Shown in pieces: positions 36,644-38,882 of a stretch of DNA of 38,882 nucleotides (positions within the stretch are counted from its first letter, which is position 1; each line of letters begins with the position of its first letter). A program made the position numbers and the translations under genes. The stretch lies in assembly GCF_000220395.1 (NCBI RefSeq), contig NW_004086153.1:1-38882 (forward strand), in the 5' to 3' direction. This DNA is from Ichthyophthirius multifiliis (Eukaryota; Ciliophora; Oligohymenophorea; Hymenostomatida). The notes beneath the pieces are model-generated. The model was not told the origin of the DNA, did no database searches, and saw only the letters and a list, made by a program, of their open reading frames with translations.

Positions 36644-38140
36644 TCATTCTTAATCATCATCCAAGTCTTAATCTTCTTATGCATCCAAATATTAAGAGTC
36701 TTCAGCTCCTTTATATTCATCAATTAATTATTATAAAATTTCATTACAATCATCGAATTCTTCAATTATATAATTATTTGCTTTTTTATAATTTTCAATG
36801 AAAGCATTTTTTTTTCTTAATGTTTCATAATTATCTTTTACTTTTTAAAATAACTAAATTTTTTAAAATAAAAGATATTGAAAAAAATATATAAATTTTA
36901 CTGTATGAATACTAGTATGATTAGCTAACATAAGTCCACTAACTTTATGAGAAGTTTCAATATAAGGCGATTTTTTAGAAAGAGCAATTTATATAGAAGC
37001 AGGTCCCCAAGTAATAAAATTGGCTAATTTTCTTTCTCTTATTCTTTATAAAGATTTGTGTATTTAAGAAGCATCGACATCTCCTTAGATAACATTAAGA
37101 ATAGAAATATATTGTCCTTTTTTCGTAGGTGCGCTAACCATAATATTTTTAGTTTGAAGAAGTCTTCTCATGACATCTAAAACTGATGTTTTTCTAACAG
37201 TACTTATATGTCTATCTATTGTAATAGGTGTATATCCAGTCATTAAGAAATGACATCTAGGAGTAGGTACTAGAGATGCGAGAATTCCGATCAAATCATT
37301 ATTCATATATCCTGGATATCTTAAAGTTGTAGTACAAGCTGCCATTACTGTCGAAACTAAACTATTAGTATTCGAAATTGTTGGATTACTTATTTTTAAT
37401 CTATCCTATGCTATTCTTTCTAAAGCAGTATTATCTAATACTGTCGTAGCATCACAATTTAAAGTCAATCTTTTTAATGTAAGTAAAGAATTATATGGAT
37501 GCACTACTACATCAGCTTAATTGCTTGGAAATACCGAATATGTCTAAATTATTTTCTTTGGAAATCTATCGTTTAACTTTTCTAATAAAAATGAACCCAC
37601 ACCCGAACCAGAACCTCCTGCTATACTATGAATTAATACAAATGCTTCTAAACTATCAGATCCATCGGCTTCTCTATCTATCATATCTAATAATTCTTCT
37701 TGAACTAAATATATAATTATTTTATTTATTAATATCTATTTTTTATTTTACTTTTCTCAGCTTCTGAATATCCTTATGCCCAATTGTTTCCCGCTCCAGA
37801 ACCGTCTGTACCACAAAATATATTTTCTGGATTATATAAAGAACCATATCCTGATTAATGTACTACTCGCTTTATTACACGATCTTCTAAATCAATTAAG
37901 CATGCACGAGGAATATAATGTTCATCATCAGCTTAATAAAAAAATACATCTTTTCTATCTTCAGTATTTGTTGCATATTCTTATAATATTCCCTCTTAAT
38001 TTATTCCGTGTTCTTAGCATAATTATTTCCAGAATTCCATTCCAACTATTTTTTTATAAATAAAAAAAATTAAATTAAAAGCTGTTATTACCTTAATTTC
38101 CACATTGTCCAACTTATAAAGTAATTATTTCTCTTGGCAT
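36644..38140 (-). CDS. Gamma-tubulin
   Basis: Four exons (38092-38140, 37752-38045, 36902-37704, 36644-36853) with 46-, 47- and 48-nt introns; all phases agree and give 451 residues, the normal family length. [18 protein letters not shown] is the gamma-tubulin N-terminus, and [40 protein letters not shown] (GTP-binding G-rich loop), [57 protein letters not shown] and [20 protein letters not shown] follow gamma- rather than alpha- or beta-tubulin. The C-terminus ends in an acidic AQEDQDLDDDQE tail. The protein nucleates microtubules at basal bodies and spindle poles. No frame break is seen. It is the last gene before the telomere and is transcribed away from it. Confidence 0.97.
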
Positions 38141-38717
38141 TTTATTGAAATATTTTAAATTTTGCTTTAATTTTTTTAATAATAATAAAAAAAATTATAT
38201 GTTTTTATTTTTTTAAAAAAATATATATATTTTAAATATTAAATATCCTTATAATTTTAAAAATATATATTAAAATTTTTGAAATGAAAATATAATATAA
38301 AATTTTTATTAATTTAAAATATTCTAAATAATTAATATAATTTAATAACAAATATTATAATTTATTTCATAAACAAAGAAAATTATATATATAAATAAAA
38401 ATAAATTTAAAAATTAAATATACAATAATATTTATAGATAAAATATGTTTTTAACATTAATAAATCATATATTTTAAATAAAATTTTAATTTATTAATTA
38501 AGATAATATTTAAAAATAATTATAAAAAGTATAATCATATGAAGCTAGTAGATGATGCTTAGAGTAAAAGGGAACAAAATATTTTTAGAAAAAATATTTA
38601 TGTTATTTTGTTAAAAGAAAAAAAAAATTAATTTAATTTTATATATAAATAATAGATATTTGTTAATATATTATAGGTGTTTTACAAAAAAATGTTTACG
38701 TGCGTGTTAATAAGATA
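38141..38717. other. Subtelomeric A/T-rich DNA, no gene seen
   Basis: Only about 0.6 kb lies between the gamma-tubulin start codon and the tandem repeat, and it must contain the gamma-tubulin promoter. There is one G-bearing patch (about 38540-38580, GAAGCTAGTAGATGATGCTT) with no recognisable function, and no coding frame. Confidence 0.55.
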
Positions 38718-38813
38718 ATAAATATTTTTGAATAGGTATTTATATGTTTATAAATATTTTTGGATGGGCAGTTATAAGTTTATAAATATATTTAGATTGG
38801 TAATTGAATTAGG
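38718..38813 (+). repeat. Three decayed 32-nt tandem repeats next to the telomere
   Basis: Units starting at 38718, 38750 and 38782 each open with ATAAATAT(T/A)TTT followed by a GA(A/T)(A/T)(A/G)GG-like G cluster at the same offset, giving an exact 32-nt period. Units 1 and 2 are closest; unit 3 is more diverged and runs into the telomere junction. The G bias increases toward the telomere. Confidence 0.7.
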
Positions 38814-38822
38814 GTTGATTTG

Positions 38823-38882
38823 GGGGTTGGGGTTGGGGTTGGGGTTGGGGTTGGGGTTGGGGTTGGGGTTGGGGTTGGGGTT
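38823..38882 (+). repeat. Telomere, (GGGGTT)10
   Basis: Ten perfect GGGGTT repeats at the right edge, G-rich strand 5'->3' toward the end, as expected for a right-hand telomere. Tetrahymena and Ichthyophthirius use this repeat in the macronucleus; Paramecium mixes GGGGTT and GGGTTT. The junction reads GATTTGGGGG, so the fifth G before the first unit belongs to the chromosome or to the addition site. Confidence 0.98.

Noticed and set aside
36508-36727. Overlapping open frames on both strands around the (TA)n tract
   Set aside because: Microsatellite translation only. The minus-strand frame is also out of phase with the gamma-tubulin C-terminal exon.
37495-38063. Two plus-strand frames of 73 and 95 codons
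   Set aside because: They are antisense to gamma-tubulin exons, which match the family throughout.

Overview
This is the end of a ciliate macronuclear chromosome, most likely from Ichthyophthirius multifiliis or a close oligohymenophorean relative. The right edge is ten perfect GGGGTT telomere repeats in G-rich 5'->3' orientation, so the chromosome end is on the right and the left edge is internal. The DNA is extremely AT-rich. Genes make sense only when TAA and TAG are read as glutamine and TGA is the sole stop. Introns are mostly 38-60 nt, GT...AG and almost pure A/T, and intergenic DNA is nearly G/C-free. Two small cysteine-rich genes resemble immobilization antigens, which favours Ichthyophthirius over Tetrahymena or Paramecium.

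Layout, left to right: a small four-helix membrane protein (-, 0.3-0.8 kb); two tail-to-tail i-antigen-like surface proteins (1.9-3.1 kb); a poor stretch with one ambiguous coding island and a leucine/phenylalanine-rich membrane protein (3.9-6.0 kb); a membrane-bound hybrid histidine kinase (7.4-10.4 kb); a phospholipid scramblase (11.2-12.0 kb); an Aurora-like kinase with a long Q/N-rich N-terminus (-, 12.4-14.2 kb); a UBP zinc finger-sirtuin fusion (14.9-16.3 kb); a GYF-domain protein with an eIF4E-binding motif (17.7-19.0 kb); a TruA/PUS1 pseudouridine synthase (19.2-20.3 kb); a membralin-like membrane protein (20.6-22.7 kb); a MATE transporter (-, 23.9-25.6 kb); the alpha subunit of protein farnesyl/geranylgeranyl transferase (25.8-27.2 kb); three unrecognised small genes (27.4-29.6 kb); an FCP1/SCP-fold protein lacking its catalytic aspartates (-, 30.5-31.7 kb); an FHA-RING E3 ligase (32.5-33.6 kb); an Atg8/LC3-like protein with a C-terminal membrane anchor (33.9-34.5 kb); a Q-rich coiled-coil protein (35.0-36.3 kb); gamma-tubulin (-, 36.6-38.1 kb); then a short subtelomere with a decayed 32-nt tandem repeat, and the telomere.

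These are mostly single-copy housekeeping genes on both strands. They do not form an operon or one pathway. The most unusual items are the membrane-anchored Atg8-like protein, the ubiquitin-finger sirtuin, the likely pseudophosphatase and the miniature i-antigen pair. Several genes (sirtuin, MATE, FNTA, FCP1-like, the 5.2-6.0 kb membrane protein) keep recognisable or protein-like sequence on both sides of single-base frame breaks located in A or T homopolymers. This looks more like indels in the assembly than real gene decay. No mobile element, CRISPR array, tRNA or rRNA was found. Exon coordinates come from hand translation, and 5' ends are the least certain part.
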